NCBI RefSeq assembly: GCF_905220415.1
Contig: NC_059554.1
Coordinates: 5,667,001 to 5,731,000 of the forward strand
DNA from: Colias croceus
Lineage: Eukaryota > Arthropoda > Insecta > Lepidoptera > Pieridae
Length of the DNA stretch: 64,000 bases
Direction of reading: 5' to 3'
Positions within the stretch are counted from its first letter, which is position 1. Each line of letters starts with the position of its first letter. Under the pieces are notes generated by a model. It was not told where the DNA came from. It ran no database searches and was given only the letters and a program-made list of their open reading frames with translations. Position numbers and translations under genes: made by a program. Positions 49,219 through 60,655 of this stretch are shown piece after piece.

Positions 49219-49426
49219 CTAGCTGTGCTCCACGGTTTCACTCGCATTGCTCAACTTCTGTTAGTCTCATCGTGATATATTATTACCTATAGCCTTCCTC
49301 GATAAATGGGCTATCTAACACGGAAATAATTTTTCAAATCGGACCAGTAGTTCCTGAGATTAGCGCGTTCAGACAAACAAACATCTTTTAAATATAATTC
49401 AGCTTTATAATATCAGTAGATATAGA
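49219..49426 (-). mobile_element. Non-autonomous Helitron (38185 family), inverted copy
   Basis: On the minus strand it has a TC start near 49420-49426, GATATTATAAAGCTGAAT, GAACGCGCTAATCTCAGGAA, CTACTGGTCCGATTTGAAAA, ATAGCCCATTTATCGAGGAA, and an end in GAAACCGTGGAGCACAG, CTAG before T. The terminal hairpin is weaker than in other families. Confidence 0.75.
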
Positions 49427-50449
49427 TATGGCATTGTGAATTAACTTTCAATTAACATTAACGAATACTATAATGAAAATGATTCAACAAAGGAAACCAC
49501 ATACAAATGTTGATTCTGTAGTTTTAACTATACAAAAGTGATTTACCGTTGGACGTTGTAATAGATCATGACATATTCGGAGATTTGACTGCTGGGTTTG
49601 ACATCTCCGGTTCGAAACCGATTGTTACAGGGAATTTTGACAAACTATTATTTATACTAGTCTCCAGATAGAACGGGGCATATGTCTGTGTATGCTTTTT
49701 CTACAGAATTTGTTAACGTTGTTACTAAGGGTTCTAATGACTGATGAAGGGTTTGTTTTTGTTTCTTGCCTATATCATACCTACTTAGATTCAACGCTTA
49801 GACAGTTGACATGATTGTTAGCTTACAATTCTCTATAAGTGATTATATGTATTTCAATTGTTTTGAGAAATAATGTAGGTATGTACCTAAGGTATGTACC
49901 CGTAATTTGATCACACTCATTTCTATTAGTATATTAGCAGCTATTCATATTAACAGAGAAAGCTTGGACAATACTTACAATTACTACTATCTAGTTAAAT
50001 AGGTACGTATGAAGGTTTGAAGTGTCGCCTACAACGTAATCATATTTCAACAGCAATATTCAACATGGCATAAAGCGGGAAATCAAATAAACTCAGGTAG
50101 CTTACATTGCGAAGAAAATAATATGTTTCAAAGAAACACATGAAATGCATTAGTGGAGATTAACGTCTGAAAATAATAACGATTTTATGACACGGATTAC
50201 TTCTCAATACGAAATAAGCTTTCAGTGCATAAGTTGTTATATTTATTTATTAGATATATAATGCATAAATAATACGATTGTTTTAGCACATCCTTTTAAA
50301 TAGTTATATACGTAATAATTATATATATATCTTTTCCATAATTTATCATTAACAATAACAAATATACGTACTTATTGTCTTACGTACTAATATTTTATTA
50401 AATTAGTTAGATGAGAGAAGTACTTTCATATAACTAATTTCATTCCGTA
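49427..50449. other. Unassigned DNA
   Basis: No gene recognised. TCCGGTTCGAAACCG at 49606-49620 fits a Pol III box B and might be a decayed SINE, but no tRNA-like fold or tail could be drawn around it. Confidence 0.35.
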
Positions 50450-50567
50450 CGGTTGGGTGTCTGGAAGAAATCGCTATTTAGCGATAAGACCTTCGTTATT
50501 TATTTATAATTAGATTTAGTTTCATATATTAGGTATAGAGCAATTAAATATAAATAAATAAATTATT
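50450..50567 (+). mobile_element. LINE 3' end (TGTCTGG...CGATAAGACC type), copy 1
   Basis: GTGTCTGGAAGAAATCGCTA with TTTAGCGATAAGACC makes a small stem-loop (TCGCTA...TAGCGA), followed by AT-rich DNA ending in AAATAAATAAATT. It is a diverged copy of 50878-51002. This wording is a very common lepidopteran non-LTR retrotransposon 3' end. Confidence 0.6.
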
Positions 50568-50877
50568 ATAAGAATATTTGATGTTGAAATAATTTTACCG
50601 CGGCGGTGGCAGCTTGCAACCAGAATAATGTAATATTGCATATGTCAACACGTCACGCGCGTTTTGTCACCGACTCCAGTGTCGGTTTGTGTATCTAGCT
50701 ACCTATATATGAAGGGACGTCTTGTTCTGAATATTATTTACTGGGGAACCTTATTTATACGGAAATATAAAGGATTAAATATGGAAATTTTTCTATTTGC
50801 ATTATAGCTGGGTGAAACATAAGTATTTTCTTCCTCTTGCCCTTAACTTCCATTCTTCCACTGTTTTTCCTTGACCA
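50568..50877. other. Unassigned DNA between two LINE tails
   Basis: Nothing recognised. It holds a GC-richer patch at about 50600-50700 (TACCGCGGCGGTGGCAGC). Confidence 0.35.
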
Positions 50878-51002
50878 CCAGGTTGTCTGGAAGAGATCGC
50901 TGTCTTAGCGATAAGACCGCCTGTTGTGTCTCGTTCTTTTGTATATTTGCTTTTGTAATTTTTATGTCCTGGTGCACAATAAAGTATTTTTGTTTGTATT
51001 TA
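50878..51002 (+). mobile_element. LINE 3' end (TGTCTGG...CGATAAGACC type), copy 2
   Basis: GGTTGTCTGGAAGAGATCGC and TTAGCGATAAGACCGCCTG lead to TTATGTCCTGGTGCACAATA and AAGTATTTTTG, a full version of the 3' end seen at 50450. The C/T-rich 60 bases before it may be part of the same retrotransposon. No reverse transcriptase frame is present. Confidence 0.65.
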
Positions 51003-52379
51003 CAAGAAGACTTTAAGACGAAAAAGGCAGTTTAAAATTCATCAAAATACGAACAACTACTTTGAAATGGATTTCCGATTTCAATCGACCATCTAACTCC
51101 ACTTCCCACAAAACCCTTACTGATTTCGTGTCAAAGTCAATTCTATTGAATTAAAAAGTTTGTTTGACAGCAACTAAATCTAAAGGAGCAAGATAATATA
51201 TTTTGTTATACGTATTTAGGAACCGTGATAAGCTTAACGCTTCATAATGAGGTCCCAAGACGCTATCTTCTTCCCCATATCTCATGTCACCTTACTGTTT
51301 CTTGTAAATATATAACACTTGGATAAATAATTTTCATAGTATAGGTAAATAATACACTTTATTTAAGGGAAATTAATTCAAATATTTATTTACTCTGGAA
51401 AACATAAACACCATTTACTTGTTTTAAATTTTGTCTTTAAGTAAATCATAAAATGACGTTCGGAAAGTTCAGTAAAAATGAAGAATTCCTTGCTCAATTA
51501 ATATTTGAGTAAGAAGAAGAAGCTATTCCGATCACGGTAGGATCTCTGTATCTATTATTCATCAGCCAAAGTTATTGAATTTCAGAATTTACAAGTTCAC
51601 TTTGATATTCGGTTACAATAAGATTCTTGAACAGAGAACTCCTAAAAAGAATAATTAGGGCAGTAGACATAACATAATTATTGAAAGTGACAACTTACCT
51701 TTACTGAACCTCTCTTATTTAAGATTTATTATTAAGTAGAATGTCCTTAACATTGTATATTACAGGTTAATTGCTTCGTAAAGTTTGTCTACATTCGTAG
51801 ACTACCACAAACAAGAGAGTCCCAACTAAACGCGTCATTAATTAGTACCAAAGGAAAAAACTTTTATTAATGCTTCTTCTTTACGTAAATTATCGTAAAA
51901 ACATCCTAAATGTGTCATTAAATAAAATGGAACATAACAAGACAAGTACTGTACTTTCATATCTTTAAAATGCGAACTCGTATAAATTTGGCACTGCCGG
52001 CGATTTATTTTGCGCTTAAGGTGAAATGAGACCCAAAACAGACGTTTTGAGCTCACGAAGAATTCATTTTTTTCTTCAAAAACTACCAATTTGATTTTTT
52101 TTATTTATGGATTTATTTAATTGAAGAGTTTGTCTAGTGACGTGCGGGAACCGAAACACGATTGAAAAAATTTGCCTCGATAGAAAAACGTTGTGAAGTT
52201 TCCTAAAAATTAAACGGTCAATCAATTTCATTTGGACAATGGTAAAGTAATATCAATGAAACTTTATCCACATCCATTTCCATTCAATTCTTGAGAGACG
52301 TGCGGGATTAGATTTTACATTTAATACATCAGTAATTTAAAAAAAATATATTTATAAATTATGAGCACAAAATTGCGCG
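51003..52379. other. Unassigned AT-rich DNA
   Basis: No gene or repeat recognised. The minus-strand 83-codon frame at 51838-52089 has no domain. Confidence 0.4.
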
Positions 52380-52750
52380 TAGGCCGGTCGCTTCCGCCGT
52401 TCCGCCTCCTGTTAGTCGACGCTAACGCGTCTTAGAGAGCAGTCCTGTACAACTTTTTCGCGCGGTGCCGTTGTCTACTCGCATACGTGATTTAGTGTTA
52501 GTGATACTAAAGTTTTTCATAAACATGGTGAATTTTGGCGGCCAAAACATTGATGGTGAGAACATTAGGAAGAAAATGTTGCGAAAGCAGATAAAAAAAC
52601 TACAGTAAAGTTCATTGAACCTCCGTTAGTTCCGTATGTTTCCGTCATCTATTCAGTTGTGTGGCATGGCGAGGGGATTTTCGTGAAGCGTCCCGCGCGC
52701 TCTTATGCTCCACCCAGGGGGCGTAGCCCAAAAGGTGCACAAACACGATT
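52380..52750 (+). promoter_or_regulatory. GC-rich island, possible promoter and first exon
   Basis: This is the strongest GC island in the window (for example GTCGCTTCCGCCGTTCCGCC, TTCGCGCGGTGCCGTTGTC, AAGCGTCCCGCGCGCTCTTA). It surrounds a short frame with a good start context at 52525, and GATG followed by GTGAGA at about 52555 would be a usable splice donor. A gene start is plausible, but a 5' UTR of a retroelement or conserved noncoding DNA would look similar. Confidence 0.25.
52525..52608 (+). CDS. Hypothetical 27-residue open frame
   Basis: ATG at 52525 in the context AAACATGG opens 27 codons reading MVNFGGQNIDGENIRKKMLR then KQIKKLQ and TAA. The product would be small and basic toward its end; I recognise no family. 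The same ATG could instead begin a coding first exon of about 10 codons that splices at GTGAGA near 52555. A single short frame is weak evidence by itself; it is listed because of the start context and the island around it. Confidence 0.15.
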   Translation: MVNFGGQNIDGENIRKKMLRKQIKKLQ

Positions 52751-55266
52751 GTATTTCGTCTTAAGTGTTACTCTGGTAGGTCGTAAACAGTGCTCATCAA
52801 ACTGGTAGGATTATTGGCAACATGCGCCGTTATACACTGAACTTTCTTTTATAGCAGCGAAATTAAATGACGTTGAAGAGCGCAGGCTGCTAACGATACA
52901 ACTATAAAATATATCGTCTATTCGTTTGAGCACTTTCGAGGCACATTATACGCGAAAGACATGTAGATGCATTTATCGTAGATCCGAATAACCATAATAA
53001 ACATAATCTTAAAGATGACATTATTTGATTGCTGCAAATAAATATGCATTTACAACACACTCTAAATTGATCGTAAGTTGAGCAGACTGCAATAAATATA
53101 CTACCGACTGGCGACTACGTAGCGATTATTATCGCAATGTCTTGATGTGGGTAGCGTTCACCCATGACTTTAATAGTGGATTATTGCACTGTAAACTTTT
53201 CATTGTTCACCCCTTCATCATCTACCCTTCGGAAAGTTTAAATCAATCTAAATTTCCATCAAATAATGTAATTCTATCACACATTAAGGCAATATTAGTC
53301 TCCATTCACATCAGTTCCCTCACATCATACGATTACTCATAAGTGGCACTAATGCATTCTGAAATATAATCGCGAATACGTTAAAAATGCAAATATAGAC
53401 AAATATCATTTGTATTCCCCGATAGATCCATTTGGTAGGGGCGATAGGAAAATATCTGCATGATGGATTGCGCCGTCAGGCTGTCTCGGTTACATTTGAC
53501 GAAACCTGATACACAAAACGAAATGCATTAACATACACGCTGAATCATCGCAACACTAACGTATAGGAAACACAACGTGGGATCAAATTTTGCCGCTCTA
53601 AAAGCTTTAGGTAAATACGTACTCTGTATTTATAAGCGATGCGCTGGTTTCGCCGCGGTGCGAGGTTGGACGCCTCGACGACGATTATTTCCCTAGTTCT
53701 AGAGGTGACAGTGCACAAATTATATTCTCACTTAATATTTATGTTCTTTTTGGGAAAAGGCACTGCGTAAAGAAGAGATAGGGAAATGAAACTATTTACG
53801 GCTTACTTCTATTTTGTTGCTGTAAATAACAAATATTATGTGAACTGTAAAATTAAATTAATTCAGAATTAAACCTAGATTAAAACGCAGATATCGTCAT
53901 AGGCGACAGTTAGTTTTAAATTTGAAGTAGTTCATAAAATTCATATTTAAACAACAGTACAGTTTTAAACTCTTAGCGCAAAACAAACTTTAAACACATC
54001 GTTCTAACTTTTAAGTATAGCTTTGCTACGCAGCTTGGGAATTATCGCTATATATTTTCAGGAAAATTGTAAGACGTACAAACTGCAAAATCTTATTAAA
54101 TGCACTATGCGGGATACTGTGTGATATTAGATTTTCGTTGCACAATGTGCTTTTTGAAACAATAGATTGTTCGCTCATTTGGTCATTAACTTTTCAATGA
54201 CTACAGAAAAACGTACCACCTATAAAATTGACATCACGTACTGGGGCGGCCATCTTGACTAAAACTAGTAATTAAGGCCTAGACTGCAGACACATTATGG
54301 ACTAACGCAGAGAACGAGACTAATCCTATAGGTAATGGAGGTGCCGTGGATTAAGATCACTAATTTATTGTGAAATCGCGTCTGCTGCCGACTTCGCTTA
54401 TTGCTATTTATAATATCGTGATAATAAAAATAATTACTAAAATTACCGAATCCTTTACTTTCTTTGTTATACCGAACATCGATAATTTCACCCACCTAAC
54501 CATCAGTAGATTTAAATTATAATTGTTCATAACTTAGTAACGAAGTTTTCATAAAGACAATTTACTCAACGATAAATAATTAATTCAGAAGCTTTAAACT
54601 CCATCGTACAAAGGCATATTCACGCTAAATCGCGATATTGTTCTTATTGTCTAAAGTAATGTCAAAATAATGTCAGAGACGGCTAATTGCCGTCAGCGAC
54701 AGGTGCACACGTTTGTTGAATACGAAATTATACGCTAAGAGCTGACGCATAACCTCAACTCATAATTTTATTTGGTTTATTGACTAAGATCACAATTAAA
54801 TATGTCGTGTAGACATGAGTTTCTTCGAATTAGTAATGCATGTGTAAGACTTTTTCATTATTTTAACCCTATACTGACAGGCTAATTTGGCTATACTTCA
54901 ACAATTTTATTGTAGTAAACTAATCTTTATGTCTAAGCTATTCTGGTAGCGAATAATCAAATAATTTTAGAGGAAATTTAGATCAATCGCCATTATTATT
55001 AATCAAAATCAAATATTAAAGTATATTCAGCACTGATTAAAATACCGCAAATAGAAAATAGAGGATAGCAATTAGTCTGATTCAATGATATCAGAATTAA
55101 ATGAAGTATTATTTTATGTATACACATTTGCCATAATTAAACAGAATTTTGAAATATTTGAATAATATATTAGCCTCTCCTAATGAATGTGAAAATTGAC
55201 AAAAAATGTCATACGCCGTTTCCCCACATTGAATAATATACCTAAGGTATGTTCTTGCATGTCATA
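52751..55266. other. Unassigned DNA
   Basis: No gene recognised. A GC-richer patch at 53635-53690 (GGTTTCGCCGCGGTGCGAGG) may be conserved noncoding. Frames at 53142-53342 and 54295-54495 (minus) are AT-rich and unsupported. Confidence 0.4.
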
Positions 55267-55454
55267 GGCCGGTTGCGGAACTTCACCGACCATCAGTACG
55301 TACGTCAGTCGCGCTTGTCATAATATGTATGGAAATACGCTTGCGTATGGTCGGTCTAGCTATGAATGGTTTTATGAATTTCCATACATATGACAAGCGC
55401 GACTGACGTAGGTACGCACTGATGGTCTTGGTCGGTGAAGCTCTGCAATCGGCC
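55267..55454. mobile_element. Foldback MITE with 70-bp arms
   Basis: The left arm 55267-55336 (GGCCGGTTGCGGAACTTCAC to ATGTATGGAAAT) is inverted in the right arm 55378-55454 (ATTTCCATACATATGACAAG to TTGCAATCGGCC-like end) with a few mismatches and small gaps. The loop is about 41 bases. TA occurs at both flanks. A minus-strand 71-codon frame across it is a translation of the repeat. Confidence 0.75.
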
Positions 55455-55943
55455 TTACTACTCTGACCGATTTTCTGTTTTGTAACATTTATAAACATTT
55501 ATAGTTCTCTTCTTGAACTATTAATATACAACCGAGATTTATAAATTAGTTTCCACCGTCACATTCACAAATTATCAGTTTCAGAGAGAAAATAGTTTAA
55601 ACATAATTAATACAACACAGCTCTTGGTCTATTAAGTCTCATTACATGCATATATGCTTCCAATTCAAGATTCATTAGTTGATATTTCAGCAAACCCCCG
55701 TCTGTCTTCATTGCCTTTGTGCTTTTATGCCGTGTCATCAATTATGCATTCGTGTCATGATTAAAATGTATTATACAATAATTAACTGTATTGATAACGA
55801 ATTGTCTATCATTGTGAGTTTCCATTTTCGAACAAAGCTGAACAAAGAATGGTAATAATGCAAATACAAATTTTCAACCTTGCCAATTAACTATTATATA
55901 AGTGTTTAATTCTAAACAATTGTGTGATTCTTTTATATTATAA
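55455..55943. other. Unassigned AT-rich DNA
   Basis: Nothing recognised. Confidence 0.4.
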
Positions 55944-56122
55944 CTAGCTTTCCGCCCGCGGCTTCGCCCGCGTTTTTAAAGAAAAACCCGCACAGTTCCC
56001 GTTTCCGAGGGATTTCCGGGATAAAATCTATCCTATCTATATATATATAATCGGTTAAGTGGTTTAGGACTCCATTGAGGACAAACATTGTGACACGAGA
56101 TTTATATATATATATATTAAGA
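55944..56122 (-). mobile_element. Chimeric Helitron, inverted orientation
   Basis: On the minus strand the left end (TCTTAATATATATATATAAA, CTCGTGTCACAATGTTTGTC, CTTAACCGATTATA) is the 36361 family. The right part (GATAGATTTTATCCCGGAAA, GGGAACTGTGCGGGTTTTTC) and the end CGGGCGAAGCCGCGGGCGG, AAAG, CTAG are of the 44779/46849 type. The switch lies in an AT repeat near 56032-56050. Bases outside are A before and T after. Confidence 0.8.
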
Positions 56123-57826
56123 TAATAATGAAAAATATTTTGTAAATTGCATAGTAAGTGTTGTATTTTAAATAAGGAATTGTTAAGATACCTTGGAGTT
56201 GGTGAAGTTCTTCAGTTAAAATATATATTGAGTGAAAGTAAAGGAAAAATGCATCAAGGGAAAAAGCTCCTTATGAATTTTTTTTTATTGAGTTCCTTTT
56301 ACAACAACCCGTATTGTGTAGAGGATTACAGATTATATCATAATATGCTGTATTTTGGTTCTAAATTCACAACGATCGCCACACCCGCGTGTCACAAATA
56401 CTGTTAAAATATATCTTAAAAAATGACTTCACACCGCTTTATTCTTCATCTGCAAGACGCTTGCCCCAATTTTTGTAGAATCGTAAACCCACAAGATTTA
56501 GTGGACGGCCGGAGTTTTAACGACGACCCCTGTCCCACCCTCCCCACAAAAATTTAGTTTTACGACAATCGCAAGTGAGCCATTAAACAATTTTCTTTGG
56601 GCGATGGAAACAATGTATACCTTTGGCACTTTATTGCTTTTTTATGATAGTGGTAATAAGTAAAGTTTTATCAATGGATTCGATCGTTAGGAAGTTTTTG
56701 TTCGACAAGATTTTGTTTTTAATGTTTCAGTTATTGTGGCATTTAAATTTCAATATAATAATGCTATAAATCTAAAAGCAATTACGAAATACTCAACGGA
56801 AGTATAGGTTTGAAAGCGCCGGTATTGAGTGATCGTAGACGAAGACAATATCTATGGAAGTTCCCGTGACAAAACGGCACGAAATAGAAGCCTTTCGTCT
56901 GTAACAATACGCTTTGTGTCACTCCAATCTCAAAAGGATATTCGAATGTATTGAACTTAGAGAATTCCAACGTCGCCCCATTTAAATCTCATTCGCACCA
57001 ATCTAATTCAACGCAATCCTGTAATACTGGTAAACACATAATTATAGTTGTGGGTAAATCGGTAATTATGTTTTCAATTGTTTTATTATTAAGTATTTCA
57101 TAATTTTAGCTGAATTCTGTGAATAGGTTTTGATAAATTATTATATTGGACAAGGTAACCTTGTACTTCAATTATATCAATGACATGTTATATCATAATA
57201 TATAATGTCTATGTATATCATAGTCTATGGACGGAACGACAATTTTCAATATAAAACATTTATTCAGCATAAATTAACGCTAGTTCAAATATAAGATAAA
57301 ATCTATATATATTACAACATACTTAAACTCTACATACCTAATACTAATTAAAAATATATACTTTAATAACAAAGATATATGTACTATAAAAACGTTCATA
57401 ATTTACCTGTACCCTATTGCTTCCTCTCTACATGTACAGCCAAAAATGACGCAATTGTCATAAATGTCAAACATATCTCAGCTCATAAAGCCTTAGAGCT
57501 CGTCCTGTTACCAAGTGTCTAAATGTTTACAAACAGTTCTACAACAGAAGCATACCCGACGGCTTTGTATAATTAAGATAACTTACACACTCGCATTAAC
57601 TCAAATGATTACAGTCTATATAAATATAAATACAATGTCACATTTGTAAAAATGTACTTGACTTCATGAAATACTGTCAACCTGCTTTTGCCAAACTTCT
57701 TAAGAAGAAAAGGTATTTAAAAAATCAATACATTTAAATATCAACAACAGCTGTCTTTCCACTTCTAATTACAAACTCTAATTTAATACAAGAATATACT
57801 TTAATTGAATGAGCGGTTAATTTTAA
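56123..57826. other. Unassigned DNA
   Basis: No gene recognised. Frames at 56147-56407 (86 codons) and 56782-56970 (minus) have no domain I can identify. A C-rich patch lies at about 56505-56550. Confidence 0.4.
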
Positions 57827-58063
57827 TCCATACTAATTTTATAAATGCGAAAGTAACTCTGTCTGTCTGTCTGTTACTCAATCGCGCCTTAACTACTGAA
57901 CCAAATTGCATGAAATTTGGTATAGAGATATTTTGATACCCGAAAAAGGACATAGGCTACTTTTTATTCCGGGAAAATGACGCAATCCCGGAAATCCCAC
58001 GGGAACGGGAATTATGCGGGTTTTTCATTCAAAACGCGGGTGAAGCCGCGGGCGTAAAGCTAG
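57827..58063 (+). mobile_element. Non-autonomous Helitron (TCCATA...AAATGCGAAAG family)
   Basis: It starts TCCATACTAATTTTATAAAT after A, has three GTCT units, keeps GACGCAATCCCGGAAATCCC, and ends CGGGTGAAGCCGCGGGCG, TAAAG, CTAG before T. It is the most complete copy of the family together with 44779-45016. Confidence 0.85.
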
Positions 58064-58136
58064 TTTTATATACTCTTCATTCAAATTTATTGAAGCGTAA
58101 TCACAGAATACATAATAGTAGCTAAACGCTACAGAA

Positions 58137-58505
58137 CGGACACTCTCCGCCTCCCGCCAAAATTAAACACTTACCTCACCCCGCACGATCAGACATGTTA
58201 TGGTACCCATTTCCCCGCAAGGACGATACCAACGACGTCTTTAGACGAAACGCAACGAAGATTGACAACATTAATCAAATTGACTTAAAGCAATTTTATT
58301 ATTTTGGATTTGTGATTATCGTTTTTCGTAGAAAATGGTTAGATATTGTGCTGTTTACGGATGTATTTCATCAGAAAAACGCGAATTTTTTTTTACGCTA
58401 GTCACAAATGTGCCAACCATAAAGAGTTTACACACACATTTGCAGTCTCTACAGTGTGACTGTCAAAACTATAATTTTGTATGGAGTGTCCGGGGTGTGG
58501 CGTAA
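58137..58505 (+). pseudogene. THAP-like N-terminus in a short possible mobile element
   Basis: ATG at 58335 opens 56 codons to TAA at 58503-58505. The first ten residues, MVRYCAVYGC, match the start of THAP zinc-finger domains (Cys-x4-Cys within the usual M-V-x-x-C-A-V-x-x-C), which bind DNA in host regulators and P-element-type transposases. After about residue 16 the THAP pattern is lost: the expected second Cys-x2-His pair and AVPTIF block are missing, and a T-run at about 58385-58394 may hide a frameshift. The stretch is bounded by CGGACACTC at 58137-58145 and its inverse at 58484-58492, a possible 9-bp TIR, but no target duplication is seen. Either a truncated P-type transposon or a remnant THAP exon fits. 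Confidence 0.35.
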
Positions 58506-60408
58506 TCGTGATTTAAATGTGTTCAATCATTAAATTCTTATGTCTTATATTAATATTAACTCACCTGTTATAAAACAATAATGTTTCACAGAAAATTAAC
58601 CTTCGGAAGGGCTTTAATTTGGGTACACATCGTACCTTAATTATATTATTTTAACCACTTTCAGTGATAACGTAGAATTTATTACAAAGTTCTTTGTATA
58701 ATGTCCATTTGAAAGTTGCTCTCAGTTTAATGAAACTTCGCAATATAATTTCATAATTACTTAGTTTGCGGCTGATGTTTGCTCCGGTTTTATATTTCTA
58801 TCTGCTTGCTAAGTATTTCTTTGATGCTACTAACAATGGGTCATTCAAATATTATTTTCTTGCGGACCGTCTTAGAAAAGCCAAGACTACCTATTAAAAT
58901 AAAAACCTTCGTTATGGAAACTTCTTAGATCTTTGATTTTTACGCTTCAAAATTCTTCGAGACTTTTATAAAGAAAACTAAGAATTAATAACTTATCTGG
59001 AACTAATCTATAGGTATTTTAACTTAATAGCACTGTATTTTAATACGTAACTTTATTATTATCCACAACATGACAACAATTGAACAAATGGCTCTTGAAT
59101 TTATAAATATTTTACAAAGCACGATAAAAATGGCCCACGAGACATTTTCTTTTGAGCCTCGTAGAAAGATAAAATTGTAAATTACGGGAAAACTCCACCT
59201 GCATAATGTTTCCGTCAATCATACAGGTGCGTGAAATTGAATCTCTTGAGCGCAAATCACACTAGCTTATATTTCCATACACGATGGTGTTACTAAGCTC
59301 GAAATGTGTAAAAATTCACCGTATTTATATTACTATAGAGTCTATTCCACGTTGTACGCATTTTTTTGTAAATGATAAACGGACCAAGCTTCTCTTGTAA
59401 TATGTTTTTATTCTTTTTACGTATACAATACACAATCAAATTTTTGAGTTAAGAATTTCAATGTGGCGGAAGAAATCTTCTGATGATACATGTGTAAGAT
59501 TGCACCTTTATAATAATCGTGATATCCATTGGACTTAATTGGCATTAATTACATAAAATATATCATTATTTGAAATGAATTGTTACAGATGGGTAGGTAC
59601 TATAAAGCCAATCGTATACCACAATGTTTCAATTACTATTAACATCCTGATTTTACTACCACACAAATCACGAGTATTAATTTTATCATTATCAATTTAC
59701 AAGACATTTATCCGAATAAAAGCATAATAAGGGTACTCTAAAACCACAACAAAAAACTACTATAAATTCAGAAATGTCCCCTTTATCGCGTCAGTCTTTT
59801 GTAAATTACAAAAACGAAACATTTCTAAAACTAAAAATGTTTTATAGCATATATAAAGCGTAGTTGGATGAATTGTTTCAAGGAGAAAGTTGAATCTTAT
59901 CGCAACAGGTTGAATAAGAGAGGATATTGTCAATTTTCCATGGCTTTGTAAAGTTCGTGGCAACAATCGGGACGGATACGAGGCTTCGTCAATCGGATTG
60001 TGAATTTATGGCGGCAAAATAGCTCAGGTGACGAGAGGAAAAAGAGATTCCTCGAAGAATACGACGCCTTTACGATATTATTAGAGCTTCAATTTAATTG
60101 GGATAACATTTGCAATGTATAACACGACTGCATAAAAAAATATAAACTAAAAGCTTTATTAATGATTAAAATACATTCATATATTATTCCTTGAATGATT
60201 CTTTTTATTTTAATGGAGAGCGTTGGAAGACTTTAGACATATGGAAAGTAACATTAAATGCTATTCGATATTCTCATAAAAAGGCTTTTAAATAAATAAA
60301 TATAAAATCTTCAATTCAAAACTGCTCCTTTCACGTGAACGTAGTGTTGTTAAAAACGTACCTGTTCAATCAATCTCAAGCATAACAAGTCAATAACTGC
60401 GTTAAAAA
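58506..60408. other. Unassigned AT-rich DNA
   Basis: No gene or repeat recognised. Frames at 59024-59218 and 59760-59966 (both minus) are unsupported. Confidence 0.4.
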
Positions 60409-60655
60409 CAACCGACTTCAAACTTGCACTTGCAACATTTACAAATACAGACAAAAATGCTCATAAAATAAAAACTACTAGGCCTATCCGAATAAAATTT
60501 TTATGGGACCAATTCGACACCATCCCGCATCGAACAAAAAAAGAATCACGTAAATCGGTTCAGAAACCTCGGAGTAATCGGTGTACATACATAAAAAAAA
60601 AAAAACATACCGGCCGAATTGATAACCTCCTCCTTTTTTTTTGAAGTCGGTTAAT
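60409..60655. mobile_element. MITE with ACCGACTTCAAA ends
   Basis: CAACCGACTTCAAAC at the left is inverted at the right as TTTTGAAGTCGGTTA. The interior, with ATCGGTTCAGAAACCTCGG, ATACCGGCCGAATTGATAAC and CTCCTCC before a T run, is a very common lepidopteran repeat by memory. A decayed fragment lies at 18435-18482. About 247 bp, noncoding. Confidence 0.75.

Noticed and set aside
49606..49620. tRNA or SINE from GGTTCGAAACC
   Set aside because: Box B alone; no box A, fold or tail could be found around it.
55283..55498. 71-codon minus-strand frame as a gene
   Set aside because: It lies across the foldback MITE arms.
58137..58492. Firm call of a P-type element from the CGGACACTC inverted repeat
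   Set aside because: Nine bases of inverted repeat without a target duplication is too little; kept only as a possibility with the THAP-like frame.
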